A stretch of DNA of 64,000 nt from Rhodocyclaceae bacterium (GCA_016721505.1 JADKHX010000003.1:434001-498000), one strand, 5' to 3'; shown: positions 1-9,551, counted from the first letter of the stretch. Made by a program: numbers and translations. Notes: generated by a model from the sequence alone, not told the origin.

Positions 1-1525
1 TGATATAGCCCGCGAATTTTTTGTCGTAAGCAATAGCGATTACGGTATAGACAATGCTGGCGGGGTCGATATCAAAGGCAATGCCGAATTTGCTGAGCAA
101 CCTGAAATTCCCCACCAATAATTCTTTGCCATTTACCGCGGCTTTAAGCCCATGCCCTGAAATTTCCTCCACATTGTTCAGCACGATCCTGCTATCAAGA
201 TCACCGACAAATTGATGAATGGCCGTGGCTACAGGATGGGAGCTTTGACCTTCCAGCGCATTGACCATTTGCAGAATTTCATCTCTATTGAACTCAGGCT
301 TTAGGTCGACAGCTTGTACTTTGAAGACCCCTTCGGTCATGGTGCCGGTTTTATCCATGACCACGTTTTGGATGGTGGAAATGCTGTCCAGAAAATTGCT
401 GCCCTTGAACAGGATACCGTTCTTGCTGGCCGCCCCGATGCCGCCAAAATAGCCCAGCGGAATGCTAATCACCAAAGCGCAGGGGCAGGAAATAACCAGA
501 AAGACCAGGGCACGATACAACCATTCAATGAACACATAGGTATCAACAAAGAAATAGGGTGTTACGCAAATGGCAACAGCCAAGGCGACCACAACAGGGG
601 TATAGATTTTGGCGAATTTGCGAATGAACAACTCGGTGGGTGCTTTTTGTGCGGTAGCGTTCTGCACCAGTTCAAGAATTTTTGATAGCTTGCTGTCGGT
701 ATAGGCCGTGGTCACTTTGATCTGCGCAACCACGTTCAGGTTAATCATACCCGCCAGTACCACTTCCCCTTGGGTTTTGGTGTCAGGTTTGCTTTCACCG
801 GTAAGCGCCGCCGTGTTGAAAGAGGCTGTTGCTGATAATAATTCGCCATCAAGTGCGAGTTTTTCCCCGGCCTTGAGCTGAATAATTGAGCCAATAGCGA
901 CCGTCTCGGCCTTGCGGATGGTGGCTTGATTGTTTTCCAGCACCGTTACTTCGTCTGGGCGTTGATCAAGCAGCGCCTTGATATTGGTTTTCGCTCTGCT
1001 TACTGCCAGCGTTTGGAATACTTCGCCCACTGCATAAAACAGCATTACCGCTACTGCCTCTGGATATTCACCAATGGCAAAGGCACCCAAAGTGGCAATG
1101 CCCATCAATAAAAATTCCGAAAAAATTTCGCCTTTGGCAATGCTGTCAAAAGCTTCTTTGAGCACCGGCAAACCAACAGGCAAGTAGGCGGCAACATACC
1201 AGCCGGTGCGCAACCAGCCGGTGAACCATGACTGCGGAAAATAATTGTCAAGGCCAAGGGCAATCAGGAGTGCCAGCAAACTGGCAGCGGCAGGTAAGAA
1301 CATTGTGACGATGCTGCCGCCACCATCTGAGTGATCGTGACCGTCATCATCGGCATGTTCGTGTGTTTTGTGATCACTCGCCACACGATTTTGACGTGCG
1401 GATGGCCCGTTGCCGACCTCTGCTGTTTTGCGCATTATCAGCGCTTCGGCACTGCTGTTTATCTTCTCTTCCTGTGTGCAGCAGAGCTGTTTTCCCTGTG
1501 CATCGTAGCGGTGGCTATGTGCCAT
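1..1525 (-). CDS. Heavy-metal P1B-type ATPase (Zn/Cd/Pb export type), 3' end outside window
   Basis: ATP-driven efflux of soft divalent metal ions across the inner membrane. The frame opens at the ATG at 1523-1525 and stays open for 508 codons to the window edge, so the C-terminal part is missing. Visible in order: an N-terminal tail with a CC pair (near residue 16) and a His/Asp-rich stretch (HEHADDDGHDH, about 60-72) instead of a classical HMA domain, hydrophobic segments, the actuator motif TGES, the transport-site motif CPC at residues 347-349, and the phosphorylation motif DKTGT with Asp391. The CPC plus metal-binding tail fits the ZntA/CadA subgroup (P1B-2); copper transport cannot be excluded because the last membrane helices are not visible. 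The family is certain, the metal is inferred. Confidence 0.93.
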   Translation of the reverse strand, partial: MAHSHRYDAQGKQLCCTQEEKINSSAEALIMRKTAEVGNGPSARQNRVASDHKTHEHADDDGHDHSDGGGSIVTMFLPAAASLLALLIALGLDNYFPQSWFTGWLRTGWYVAAYLPVGLPVLKEAFDSIAKGEIFSEFLLMGIATLGAFAIGEYPEAVAVMLFYAVGEVFQTLAVSRAKTNIKALLDQRPDEVTVLENNQATIRKAETVAIGSIIQLKAGEKLALDGELLSATASFNTAALTGESKPDTKTQGEVVLAGMINLNVVAQIKVTTAYTDSKLSKILELVQNATAQKAPTELFIRKFAKIYTPVVVALAVAICVTPYFFVDTYVFIEWLYRALVFLVISCPCALVISIPLGYFGGIGAASKNGILFKGSNFLDSISTIQNVVMDKTGTMTEGVFKVQAVDLKPEFNRDEILQMVNALEGQSSHPVATAIHQFVGDLDSRIVLNNVEEISGHGLKAAVNGKELLVGNFRLLSKFGIAFDIDPASIVYTVIAIAYDKKFAGYI

Positions 1526-1617
1526 AAATGTTCCTTTTTGAATCACATCAACGAAAATCGGTGAGCGTTTCTTGTCAAAAATCATCGCTCAATATACTCA
1601 AGGTCTGACGGCGTTTT

Positions 1618-1645
1618 GCCAGTTGGTGCTGACCACACGCCGTCA
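1618..1645 (+). repeat. Short dispersed repeat, copy 1 (intergenic)
   Basis: Left module CCAGTTGGTGCTG followed by ACCACACGCCGTCA. It lies between the HigA relic and the P1B ATPase start. The plus orientation is defined here as the one reading CCAGTTGGTGCTGG. Confidence 0.85.
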
Positions 1646-1666
1646 TTGTGATGGCGAAATTCAGCT

Positions 1667-1935
1667 TCAACCCACACCTGCCAACAAGCCCTCATGGGGA
1701 ATATGCAGTCCGCCGTGCAAGCTTTTGACTATCTGCAAACTGAGTGGGCGTTTGCGGTTTAGCACTTCAGACGCACGACCGCTTGGTCCGAGTTACGCCT
1801 CCCGATCGCTCGGCGTTAAGCCCAGTTGTTCCATGCGGAATTTAATCTGTAAGCGTGCGCTTCACGTAAAAATTTCAAGCTTGGCGCTTTCCAACCGATC
1901 AAGCTCGTCGTATCCTCTTACATAAGTGGCTATCA
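1667..1935 (-). pseudogene. Relic of a HigA-type antitoxin / XRE regulator
   Basis: On the minus strand one frame reads, with two internal stops (a TGA upstream of the segment QIKFRMEQLGLTPSDREA and a TAA directly after it), a sequence ending in GRASEVLNRKRPLSLQIVK and GLHIPHEGLL. This pattern (KFRMEQ-GLT, then G-R-SEVLN-KR-LSL, then LH-GL-IP) is the hallmark of the HigA-type helix-turn-helix antitoxin family. No start codon with a ribosome binding site and no toxin gene are visible. I infer a dead gene left between the ATPase gene and aceE. One short-repeat copy lies just beyond its 3' end. Confidence 0.6.
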
Positions 1936-1976
1936 GCGCGACGCCGCTGAAGCGCTAACTTTCCGGAGATACCCGC

Positions 1977-4688
1977 ATGTCAGCTAATTCGAACGCGCCA
2001 TCAAATTTAGCCAAATTGCCGCCCGATGCCGACCCGCGTGAAACGCGTGAATGGTTAGAGTCGCTTGAGGCTGTTATTCAGCAAGCTGGCCCAGAACGCG
2101 CACATTTTTTGCTCGAACAACTGATCACCCTAGGGCATCAGGCGGGCATCAATATTCCGTATAGCGCCAACACCGAATACATCAACACGATACCGTCTGA
2201 CCAGCAGGCGATTGCGCCGGGCGATTACCGGATGGAGCACACCATCCGCGCCTATGCCAGATGGAATGCATTGGCGATGGTGCTGCGTGCCAACCGCGAC
2301 GATTCTGGCTTGGGCGGGCACATTGCAAGTTATGCCTCGGCCGCGACTTTGTACGACGTCGGCTTCAATCACTTCTGGCATGCACCGACAGACACGCATG
2401 GCGGCGATCTGGTGCTATCCCAAGGGCATTCGGCGACCGGTGTTTATGCGCGCGCTTTCATGCTCGGCAGGCTGACGGAACAGCAGCTGGATAATTTCCG
2501 GCGCGAAGTGGATGGTCAAGGATTGTCGTCGTACCCACATCCGTGGTTGATGCCCGAGTTTTGGCAGTTCCCCACTGTATCGATGGGCTTGGGACCAATT
2601 CAAGCGATCTATCAAGCGCGGTTCATGAAGTACATGGAAGCACGCAGTTTGGCATCGGCTGGTACCGGGCCAAATGGTCGCAAAGTTTGGGCCTTCATGG
2701 GCGATGGAGAGATGGACGAGCCTGAATCGATGGGCGCGATAGGCATGGCCGGACGTGAGCGTTTGGACAATCTAATTTTCGTCATCAACTGCAATTTGCA
2801 GCGCCTCGATGGACCGGTACGCGGCAACGGAAAAATCATTCAGGAATTGGAATCTGATTTTCGCGGCGCAGGGTGGAATGTGATCAAAGTGGTGTGGGGA
2901 AGTTATTGGGATCCACTACTGGCGCAAGACAAAACCGGCATCTTGCGTCAGCGCATGATGGAGTTGGTCGACGGCGAATATCAAACCATGAAGGCCAAAG
3001 ATGGCGCGTATGTGCGCGAGCATTTCTTTGGCAAATATCCGGCACTGGCGAAGATGGTCGCGCATTGGTCAGACGACGATATTTGGCGTTTGAATCGCGG
3101 CGGGCATGATCCGCACAAGGTCTATGCAGCCTATGCCGCAGCGGTTGCGCACACAGGGCAGCCGACGGTGATCTTGGCCAAGACCATCAAAGGTTACGGC
3201 ATGGGAGAAGCGGGTGAAGCGAAGAATATTACGCACCAGCAAAAGAAAATGGATGTTGAGTCACTCAAAGGGTTTCGCGATCGTTTCAAGCTACCAATTG
3301 ACGATGCCGATATTGAATCTTTGCCGTATCTGAAATTCGCCGAAGACAGCAAGGAGCTCGCCTATATGCGCGAGCGTCGCCAAGCCCTCGGCGGCTATTT
3401 GCCAGCGCGCCGACGCAAAGCAGAATCACTGGCAGTGCCAGAACTCAAAGCCTTCGACGCGCTACTTAAAGCGGGTGGTGAAGGGCGTGAGTTCTCCACC
3501 ACCATGTCATTCGTACGCGCGCTGAATGTAATGTTGAAGGACAAGGTTATTGGTCGACGCGTGGTACCGATTGTGGTCGACGAGTCGCGCACTTTTGGTA
3601 TGGAAGGTTTGTTCCGTCAAATCGGCATTTGGAATCAAGACGGCCAAAAATATGTGCCGCAAGATGCCGATCAAATGATGTTTTACAAAGAAACCAAAGA
3701 CGGCCAAATTCTCCAGGAAGGCATCAATGAAGCCGGTGCAATGGCCGATTGGATTGCGGCAGCAACAGCGTATTCGACGCACGGCGTGCAAATGATTCCC
3801 GTCTATGTCTGCTATTCGATGTTCGGCATGCAGCGCACGATGGATTTAGTTTGGGCGGCGGGCGACCAACGCTCGCGCGGCTTCCTCATTGGTGGCACGG
3901 CGGGGCGCACAACCTTGAATGGCGAGGGGCTGCAACACGAAGATGGCCATTCGCACATTTTGTCCGGGACGGTTCCCAACTGCATTTCTTACGACCCGAC
4001 CTTCGCTTACGAAGTTGCGGTGATCGTGCAAGACGGTTTGCGGCGCATGGTTGCCGAGCAGCAAGATGTGTTTTATTACCTGACGGTGATGAACGAAAAT
4101 TACGAACATCCCGAGTTACCGGCGGGCAGCGAAGCGAATATTTTGAAGGGTATGTATCAGTTCAAAAAAGGCGCGGCGAGCAACGGCGCGCGGGTGCAAT
4201 TGCTGGGCAGCGGCACGATATTTCGCGAAGCGATGGCGGCGGCGAAATTGCTCCAAGCGGACTGGGGCGTGGAAGCTGATTTGTGGTCCTGCCCGAGCTT
4301 TAACGAACTCGCGCGTGATGGCGCTGATTGCGAGCGCTGGAATTTACTCCACCCTGGCGACAAGCCACGCGTTTCACATGTCACCGAATGTTTGAACGAC
4401 ACGCGCGGCCCGGTGATTGTGGCGACCGATTACATCCGATTATTTGGCGAGCAAATTCGCTCCTTGGTACCAAGCGGGAGAAGTTTTACCGTGCTGGGCA
4501 CGGACGGTTTTGGCCGCTCCGACACGCGAGAAAAGCTGCGCCATTTCTTTGAGGTCGATCGCTATTGGATTACCTTGACGGCACTCACCGCACTGGCCAA
4601 CGAGGGGCAATTCGATAAATCAAAACTACCCGAGGCGATAAAGAAATACGGTCTCGACGCTGACAAACCTAATCCGATTTCATGCTGA
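1977..4688 (+). CDS. aceE: Pyruvate dehydrogenase E1 component, homodimeric type
   Basis: Thiamine-diphosphate-dependent decarboxylation of pyruvate and reductive acetylation of the E2 lipoyl group; cytoplasmic. It is 903 residues, close to the usual 890. The ThDP/Mg motif begins with GDGEMDEPES at residues 242-251 and ends with NCNLQ about 27 residues later. Later segments such as VDESRTFGMEGLFRQIGI and GLQHEDGHSH are typical of AceE. The ATG at 1977 follows a CCGGAGA ribosome binding site. aceF starts 7 bp after the stop, so this is the first gene of the pdh operon aceE-aceF-lpdA. Confidence 0.98.
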   Translation: MSANSNAPSNLAKLPPDADPRETREWLESLEAVIQQAGPERAHFLLEQLITLGHQAGINIPYSANTEYINTIPSDQQAIAPGDYRMEHTIRAYARWNALAMVLRANRDDSGLGGHIASYASAATLYDVGFNHFWHAPTDTHGGDLVLSQGHSATGVYARAFMLGRLTEQQLDNFRREVDGQGLSSYPHPWLMPEFWQFPTVSMGLGPIQAIYQARFMKYMEARSLASAGTGPNGRKVWAFMGDGEMDEPESMGAIGMAGRERLDNLIFVINCNLQRLDGPVRGNGKIIQELESDFRGAGWNVIKVVWGSYWDPLLAQDKTGILRQRMMELVDGEYQTMKAKDGAYVREHFFGKYPALAKMVAHWSDDDIWRLNRGGHDPHKVYAAYAAAVAHTGQPTVILAKTIKGYGMGEAGEAKNITHQQKKMDVESLKGFRDRFKLPIDDADIESLPYLKFAEDSKELAYMRERRQALGGYLPARRRKAESLAVPELKAFDALLKAGGEGREFSTTMSFVRALNVMLKDKVIGRRVVPIVVDESRTFGMEGLFRQIGIWNQDGQKYVPQDADQMMFYKETKDGQILQEGINEAGAMADWIAAATAYSTHGVQMIPVYVCYSMFGMQRTMDLVWAAGDQRSRGFLIGGTAGRTTLNGEGLQHEDGHSHILSGTVPNCISYDPTFAYEVAVIVQDGLRRMVAEQQDVFYYLTVMNENYEHPELPAGSEANILKGMYQFKKGAASNGARVQLLGSGTIFREAMAAAKLLQADWGVEADLWSCPSFNELARDGADCERWNLLHPGDKPRVSHVTECLNDTRGPVIVATDYIRLFGEQIRSLVPSGRSFTVLGTDGFGRSDTREKLRHFFEVDRYWITLTALTALANEGQFDKSKLPEAIKKYGLDADKPNPISC

Positions 4689-4695
4689 GGGCATC

Positions 4696-6123
4696 ATGGC
4701 GAATTTAGTAGAAGTCAAGGTTCCAGACATCGGTGATTTCAAAGGCATCCCGGTGATTGAAGTGTTAGTCGCTGTCGGCGATGTCGTTAAAGTCGATGAT
4801 TCATTAGTGACGCTCGAATCCGACAAAGCAACGATGGATGTGCCATCGTCATCCGCCGGTGTGGTGACGGAACTGCGAATGAAGGTCGGTGATTTGGTAT
4901 CTGAAGGCAGCGTGGTGGCGGTGGTTGATATGGCGGCTGTCAGCGCGGCCGCAGGTGCGTCAGTTGGTGCTGGTGATACGCCGCCGCCATTAAAAGCTAC
5001 CTCACCTCCCGCAGCACTACAGCAAGCAGCGCCCACGCCAACGCTCGCGGCGCCACCTCCCGCGCAAACGCCAGTGAGCAGCAGCGCGATGGCGATGAAC
5101 GAAGGCATGGTGCCTGCGCCTACCGAACTCCACGGCGCGCCACCGCGCATTCATATGCCATCACCGGGCGAACTGGCGGCGGAAGTTTTAGGCGGCAGCA
5201 TGAGTCACGCCAGTCCGTCGGTGAGAAGATTCGCAAGAGAGTTGGGTGTAGACGTTTCGCGTGTCACAGGAAGCGGCCCGAAAAACCGTATCTTGCAAGA
5301 AGATGTGCAGGCCTATGTCAAAGGCGTAATGAGCGGGAGCGTTTCTAACGGCGTGTCGTCAGCACCAACTACAACGGCGTCGGGCGGCGAACTAAATTTG
5401 TTGCCGTGGCCAAAAGTCGACTTCACAAAATTCGGTGTGGTCGAAGCCAAACCGCTGTCGCGCATCAAGAAAATTTCCGGCGCGAATTTGCATCGTAATT
5501 GGGTCATGATTCCACACGTCACGCAGTTTGACGAAGCGGACATTACCGACTTGGAAGCCTTCCGCCAAGCGATGAATAAGGAAAATGAAAAGTCAGGAAT
5601 GAAATTGACGATGCTCGCATTCCTCATCAAAGCCAGCGTCGCTGCACTGAAAAAATTCCCTGATTTCAACGCCTCGCTTGATGGTGAAAATTTGATTTAC
5701 AAACAATATTTCAACATCGGATTTGCTGCCGACACGCCGAATGGTTTAGTCGTGCCAGTAATTAAAAACGCCGATCAAAAAGGCGTCGGCGCGATAGCCA
5801 CAGAAATGGGCGAGCTTGCCAAAAAAGCTCGCGATGGTAAGTTGGGACCCGCCGAAATGAGCGGCGGATGTTTCTCAATTTCCAGTCTCGGTGGCATTGG
5901 CGGCACGGCCTTCACCCCCATCATCAACGCCCCGGAAGTAGCAATTCTCGGCGTGTCGAAAACGCAAACTAAAGCTGTATGGGATGGCAAGCAATTCGCT
6001 CCACGACAAATGCTGCCAATGTCCTTGTCCTACGACCATCGCGTGATCGATGGCGCTTCTGCTGCGCGCTTCACTAGTTATCTCGGGGCGCTGCTCAGCG
6101 ACATGCGGCGGGTGATGCTATGA
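4696..6123 (+). CDS. aceF: Pyruvate dehydrogenase E2, dihydrolipoamide acetyltransferase
   Basis: Core of the complex; transfers the acetyl group from lipoyl-lysine to CoA. 475 residues with a single lipoyl domain (LESDKATMD, lipoylated Lys44), an Ala/Pro-rich linker of about 90 residues, a peripheral subunit-binding domain (about 173-208, SPSVRRFARELGVD), a second linker, and the catalytic domain with the DHRVIDG motif (His448, Asp452). Both flexible linkers contain a copy of the dispersed repeat: residues 89-97 (SVGAGDTPP) and about 217-226 (around NGVSSAPTT), in opposite orientations. Linkers tolerate insertion, so activity is probably unaffected. The stop overlaps the lpdA start (ATGA). 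Confidence 0.98.
   Translation: MANLVEVKVPDIGDFKGIPVIEVLVAVGDVVKVDDSLVTLESDKATMDVPSSSAGVVTELRMKVGDLVSEGSVVAVVDMAAVSAAAGASVGAGDTPPPLKATSPPAALQQAAPTPTLAAPPPAQTPVSSSAMAMNEGMVPAPTELHGAPPRIHMPSPGELAAEVLGGSMSHASPSVRRFARELGVDVSRVTGSGPKNRILQEDVQAYVKGVMSGSVSNGVSSAPTTTASGGELNLLPWPKVDFTKFGVVEAKPLSRIKKISGANLHRNWVMIPHVTQFDEADITDLEAFRQAMNKENEKSGMKLTMLAFLIKASVAALKKFPDFNASLDGENLIYKQYFNIGFAADTPNGLVVPVIKNADQKGVGAIATEMGELAKKARDGKLGPAEMSGGCFSISSLGGIGGTAFTPIINAPEVAILGVSKTQTKAVWDGKQFAPRQMLPMSLSYDHRVIDGASAARFTSYLGALLSDMRRVML
4960..4984 (+). repeat. Short dispersed repeat, copy 2 (in frame in aceF, first linker)
   Basis: TCAGTTGGTGCTGG followed by TGATACGCCG, read in frame as SVGAGDTP within the lipoyl to binding-domain linker. 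Confidence 0.9.
5346..5370 (-). repeat. Short dispersed repeat, copy 3 (in frame in aceF, second linker)
   Basis: Reverse orientation on the plus strand: TAACGGCGTGTCG then TCAGCACCAACT. It is translated as NGVSSAPT in the linker between the subunit-binding and catalytic domains. Confidence 0.85.
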
Positions 6124-7916
6124 GCGCGACAGTCGAAGTCAAAGTGCCGGACATTGGTGACTTCACCGACATTCCTGTCATCGAAGTATTAGTAAAGGTC
6201 GGCGATATCATCAAGCTCGACGAATCGCTGGTGACGCTTGAATCCGATAAAGCCACTATGGACGTGCCTTCAAACGTCGCGGGGGTGGTGAAGGAAGTGC
6301 TGCTTAAAGTAGGTGACAAGGTTTCTGAAGGAACGCTGGTCGCGATGGTGGAAGTTGTCGGGGCTGCCTCACCAGTAGGTGCTGGTAGCACGCCGTTAGT
6401 TTCCCCCGCTGCTCCCATCGCCACCCCAGTCCCAGCGGCGAAAGAGACAGTGCAGGCTGTTGGCAGCTTTACCGGCAAGCCTGATATCGAATGCGAAATG
6501 CTGGTTCTTGGCGCTGGTCCGGGTGGCTACGCCGGTGCCTTCCGCGCGGCCGATTTAGGTTTGAAGACTGTCATCGTCGAACGCTACGCGACGCTCGGTG
6601 GCGTTTGTTTGAACGTCGGTTGCATACCGTCCAAGGCCTTGCTACACGTGGCGGCAGTGATGGACGAAGCGCAAGAGATGGTGTCGTCTGGCGTGCGTTT
6701 TGGGCCACCAGCGGTGGATTTGGATGTGTTGCGTGCGCATAAATCCAAGGTCGTGGGTAAGCTCACTGGCGGTCTCACCGGTATGGCTAAGGGCCGCAAA
6801 GTTGAGGTGGTGCGTGGCTACGGACACTTCCTCGATGCGCATCATCTCGAAGTCGAAATGACCACAGGCGATGCACAAGAAAAAACCGGCGAGAAAAAAG
6901 TGATTCGATTTACGCAATGCATCATCGCCGCTGGCAGCGCCGCTGTACACCTACCATTCATTCCAAAAGATCCACGCATCGTCGATTCGACTGGCGCGCT
7001 GGAGCTGCGTTTTTTGCCAAAGAAAATGCTGGTCATTGGCGGTGGAATTATTGGGTTGGAAATGGCAACGGTTTACTCATCACTCGGTGCGCGCATTGAT
7101 GTGGTCGAAATGCTCGATGGATTGATGCAGGGCCCGGATCGTGACTTGGTCAAAGTCTGGGAAAAACAAAACACAGCGCGCTTTGATAAGGTCATGCTGA
7201 AAACAAAAACCGTCGCCGTGGAAGCGAAAGACGATGGTTTGTGGGTCAAATTCGATGGTGAGAAAGCACCCGCAGAACCACAACGCTATGACATGATTTT
7301 GCAGTCAGCCGGTCGTGCCCCGAACGGTTTCAAGATTGGCGCCGACAAGGCCGGTGTGGTCGTTAGTGAGCGCGGCTTCATCCCCGTGAATCATCAACAG
7401 CGTACTAGCGTGCCGCATATCTTTGCGATCGGCGATATTGTCGGGCAACCGATGTTGGCGCATAAAGCCGTGCATGAAGCGCATGTGGCAGCCGAAGTTG
7501 CGGCGGGGCAAAAGTCATTTTTCGATGCGAAAGTCATTCCCGGTGTGGCCTACACCAATCCAGAAGTGGCGTGGGTCGGCGTCGGTGAAGACGAAGCAAA
7601 AAAGGCTGGCCGAAAGGTCACCGTCGCCAAATTCCCTTGGGCTGCATCAGGACGCGCAATTGCCAATGGTGCGGAGTACGGCTTCACCAAGTTGGTGTTT
7701 GACGAGGAAACGCATCGTGTCATCGGAGGCAGCATGGTCGGTCCCAATGCAGGCGACATGATCGGTGAAGTTGCGCTGGCGATTGAAATGGGTGCGGATG
7801 CCATCGACATCGGCAAGACCATACATCCGCATCCCACGCTAGGAGAGTCCATCGGTATGGCGGCCGAGGTCGCACACGGTAGCTGCACCGATCTTCCACC
7901 GCAACGAAAACGCTAA
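6120..7916 (+). CDS. lpdA: Dihydrolipoamide dehydrogenase (E3) with N-terminal lipoyl domain
   Basis: Reoxidises dihydrolipoyl groups of the pyruvate dehydrogenase complex with NAD+. 598 residues: an N-terminal lipoyl domain (LESDKATMD, Lys44), a short linker (about 82-118), then a full flavoprotein disulfide reductase with FAD motif GAGPGG (131-136), redox cysteines in GGVCLNVGCIPSK (Cys163, Cys168), a second Rossmann motif (GGGIIGLE) and the C-terminal catalytic pair in HPTLGE (His571, Glu576). The lipoyl-E3 fusion is a known arrangement in beta- and some other proteobacteria. The linker carries an in-frame repeat copy at residues 84-94. It overlaps aceF by 4 bp and rpiA follows 23 bp downstream. 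Confidence 0.98.
   Translation: MSATVEVKVPDIGDFTDIPVIEVLVKVGDIIKLDESLVTLESDKATMDVPSNVAGVVKEVLLKVGDKVSEGTLVAMVEVVGAASPVGAGSTPLVSPAAPIATPVPAAKETVQAVGSFTGKPDIECEMLVLGAGPGGYAGAFRAADLGLKTVIVERYATLGGVCLNVGCIPSKALLHVAAVMDEAQEMVSSGVRFGPPAVDLDVLRAHKSKVVGKLTGGLTGMAKGRKVEVVRGYGHFLDAHHLEVEMTTGDAQEKTGEKKVIRFTQCIIAAGSAAVHLPFIPKDPRIVDSTGALELRFLPKKMLVIGGGIIGLEMATVYSSLGARIDVVEMLDGLMQGPDRDLVKVWEKQNTARFDKVMLKTKTVAVEAKDDGLWVKFDGEKAPAEPQRYDMILQSAGRAPNGFKIGADKAGVVVSERGFIPVNHQQRTSVPHIFAIGDIVGQPMLAHKAVHEAHVAAEVAAGQKSFFDAKVIPGVAYTNPEVAWVGVGEDEAKKAGRKVTVAKFPWAASGRAIANGAEYGFTKLVFDEETHRVIGGSMVGPNAGDMIGEVALAIEMGADAIDIGKTIHPHPTLGESIGMAAEVAHGSCTDLPPQRKR
6371..6399 (+). repeat. Short dispersed repeat, copy 4 (in frame in lpdA linker)
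   Basis: ACCAGTAGGTGCTGG then TAGCACGCCGTTAG, read as SPVGAGSTPLV between the lipoyl domain and the FAD domain. Confidence 0.9.
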
Positions 7917-7939
7917 CTATTTGGGAACGACAATCTACG

Positions 7940-8629
7940 ATGACGCAAGACGAACTAAAAAAATCAGTCGCGCAGGCCGCCTGCGAATATGTAACGAAAT
8001 ACCTACCGCAGGGCGCGATTCTTGGCGTTGGCACTGGTTCAACCGCCAACTTTTTTATTGACGCAGTAGCGCAAATTAAGCAACGCATTGGCGGTGCAGT
8101 GGCTAGCTCTGAAGCGACTCGCGTCCGCCTCGAAGCGCACGGCATACCGGTGTTCGATCTCAATACCGTGGTTGAAGAAGGTCGCGAACTTCCTATCTAC
8201 GTGGATGGCGCGGATGAAGTTGATAACAAGCTAGCGATGATCAAAGGCGGTGGCGCAGCGCTCACGCGCGAGAAAATTGTTGCAGCGGTAGCGGGGCGTT
8301 TTGTTTGCGTGTGCGATGAATCCAAATTGGTCACCCGCTTAGGCAAGTTTCCTTTGCCGGTCGAAGTGATTCCCATGGCACGCGCGCAGGTGGCGCGCGC
8401 GCTCATTGCGCTTGGCGGCCAGCCAGTGCTGCGCGCTGGTGTGCTCACCGACAACGGCAATATTATTTTGGACGTGCACGATTTAGCCATTCGTGATGCG
8501 ATTTTGCTGGAGGCGCGCATTAACCAAATCACCGGCGTGGTCACCAATGGCTTGTTCGCTGCACGGGGAGCCGACGTTCTGCTATTGGCGACACCGAGCG
8601 GTGTGAAAACCATGAAAGCAGCGGGCTAA
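7940..8629 (+). CDS. rpiA: Ribose-5-phosphate isomerase A
   Basis: Interconverts ribose 5-phosphate and ribulose 5-phosphate in the non-oxidative pentose phosphate pathway. 229 residues, normal for RpiA. The phosphate-binding loop GVGTGSTANFF (about 31-41) and the active-site segments DGADEVD and KGGGAALTREK are intact. It follows lpdA by 23 bp and may be transcribed with it. No strong ribosome binding site is seen upstream of the ATG. Confidence 0.97.
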   Translation: MTQDELKKSVAQAACEYVTKYLPQGAILGVGTGSTANFFIDAVAQIKQRIGGAVASSEATRVRLEAHGIPVFDLNTVVEEGRELPIYVDGADEVDNKLAMIKGGGAALTREKIVAAVAGRFVCVCDESKLVTRLGKFPLPVEVIPMARAQVARALIALGGQPVLRAGVLTDNGNIILDVHDLAIRDAILLEARINQITGVVTNGLFAARGADVLLLATPSGVKTMKAAG

Positions 8630-8700
8630 GGCAATCTGTGCGTTGAAACAAAACCGTCATCTGTACGGCTTATAGTTCGGCAACATTAACGGAGCTTGCC

Positions 8701-9429
8701 ATGACAGAACATACGTTCAAAAGGTTTGACGCAGAACTTGAAGACATTCGCAGTCGTGTGCTGGCGATGGGCGGTTTGGTCGAACAACAAATTACCAGCG
8801 CGATGGCTGGCCTGGCCAGCGGTGATTTGCAGGCACTCGATGCAGTAATCAAAAATGATGAACGGGTCAATCGGCATGAAGTCGAACTTGATGAAGCCTG
8901 CGTTCAAGTCATCGCCAAACGTCAACCAACGGCGATAGATTTGCGCATGGTGATGATGGTGATAAAGACGATTACCGATCTTGAGCGCATTGGCGATGAA
9001 GCCAAAAAAATTGCCAAACGCGGGCGCGCGGCGCATCGCGGTACGACCAACCCCGGCGAGGGAATCACCAATCTTGCCGTGATTCCGCGTATCGATTTGG
9101 CACCGATGGCAGCAGTTGCCGTGGCGATGTTGCGGATGGCGCTCGACGCATTTGCGCGCGTGGATGTCAGCACCTCGGCGCAGGTCGCCAGACAAGACAG
9201 TGAGGTCGATGCGGGCTTCAAAGCGGCGATGCGCCAGCTGATAACTTACATGATGGAAGACCCACGCACGATTTCCAGTTCGCTGGACTTAATTTTTATC
9301 GCCAAAGCCATTGAGCGGATTGGCGATCACGCCAAAAACATTTCAGAGTACGTGGTGTACATGGCCAAGGGGCGTGACGTGCGGCATATCGGCATCGCCG
9401 AAATGGAAAAGGAAATCGCGCAGGGTTGA
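8701..9429 (+). CDS. phoU: Phosphate signalling protein PhoU
   Basis: Peripheral regulator linking phosphate uptake to the PhoR/PhoB two-component system. 242 residues forming two all-helical PhoU repeats, with the typical segments DLRMVMMVIKTITDLERIGDEAKKIA (first repeat; key residues E/R/D) and IFIAKAIERIGDHAKNISE (second repeat). The ATG at 8701 follows CGGAGCTT. There is no pst operon beside it; instead a Pit-type transporter pair lies convergently downstream, which suggests that phosphate entry here is handled by Pit, or that the pst genes are elsewhere. Confidence 0.96.
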   Translation: MTEHTFKRFDAELEDIRSRVLAMGGLVEQQITSAMAGLASGDLQALDAVIKNDERVNRHEVELDEACVQVIAKRQPTAIDLRMVMMVIKTITDLERIGDEAKKIAKRGRAAHRGTTNPGEGITNLAVIPRIDLAPMAAVAVAMLRMALDAFARVDVSTSAQVARQDSEVDAGFKAAMRQLITYMMEDPRTISSSLDLIFIAKAIERIGDHAKNISEYVVYMAKGRDVRHIGIAEMEKEIAQG

Positions 9430-9443
9430 ATTGGCTAGAAACG

Positions 9444-9545
9444 GCCAGCTGGTGCTGGCGTGGAGTGTCGGCTTTGCACAGCCGACCCGCTACGCAGGCG
9501 CAAAGCTGTGCTTCGCGAAACCCCTGCTTCGCCGCCGCTGCCGAA
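9444..9545 (+). repeat. Long (about 100 bp) version of the dispersed repeat, copy A (between convergent genes)
   Basis: Starts with the left module GCCAGCTGGTGCTGG, then GAGTGTCGGCT with its inverted partner AGCCGAC after a 6-nt loop, then a second hairpin (CGCAAAGC paired with a one-mismatch partner TGCTTCGCG), then GAAACCCCTGCTTCGCCGCCG. It fills the gap between phoU and the Pit gene, where its two hairpins could also act as a transcription barrier. It matches the copies inside mtnA and the neighbouring aldolase gene. Confidence 0.88.
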
Positions 9546-9551
9546 CTTGGG

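Noticed and set aside
1572..1925. Plus-strand open frame of 117 codons before aceE
   Set aside because: It overlaps the minus-strand antitoxin relic and a repeat copy and has no family resemblance.
5095..5150. A third repeat copy in aceF (GMVPAPTELHG)
   Set aside because: Only the peptide resembles NGVSPAPTG; the DNA match is weak and Pro/Ala linkers look alike.
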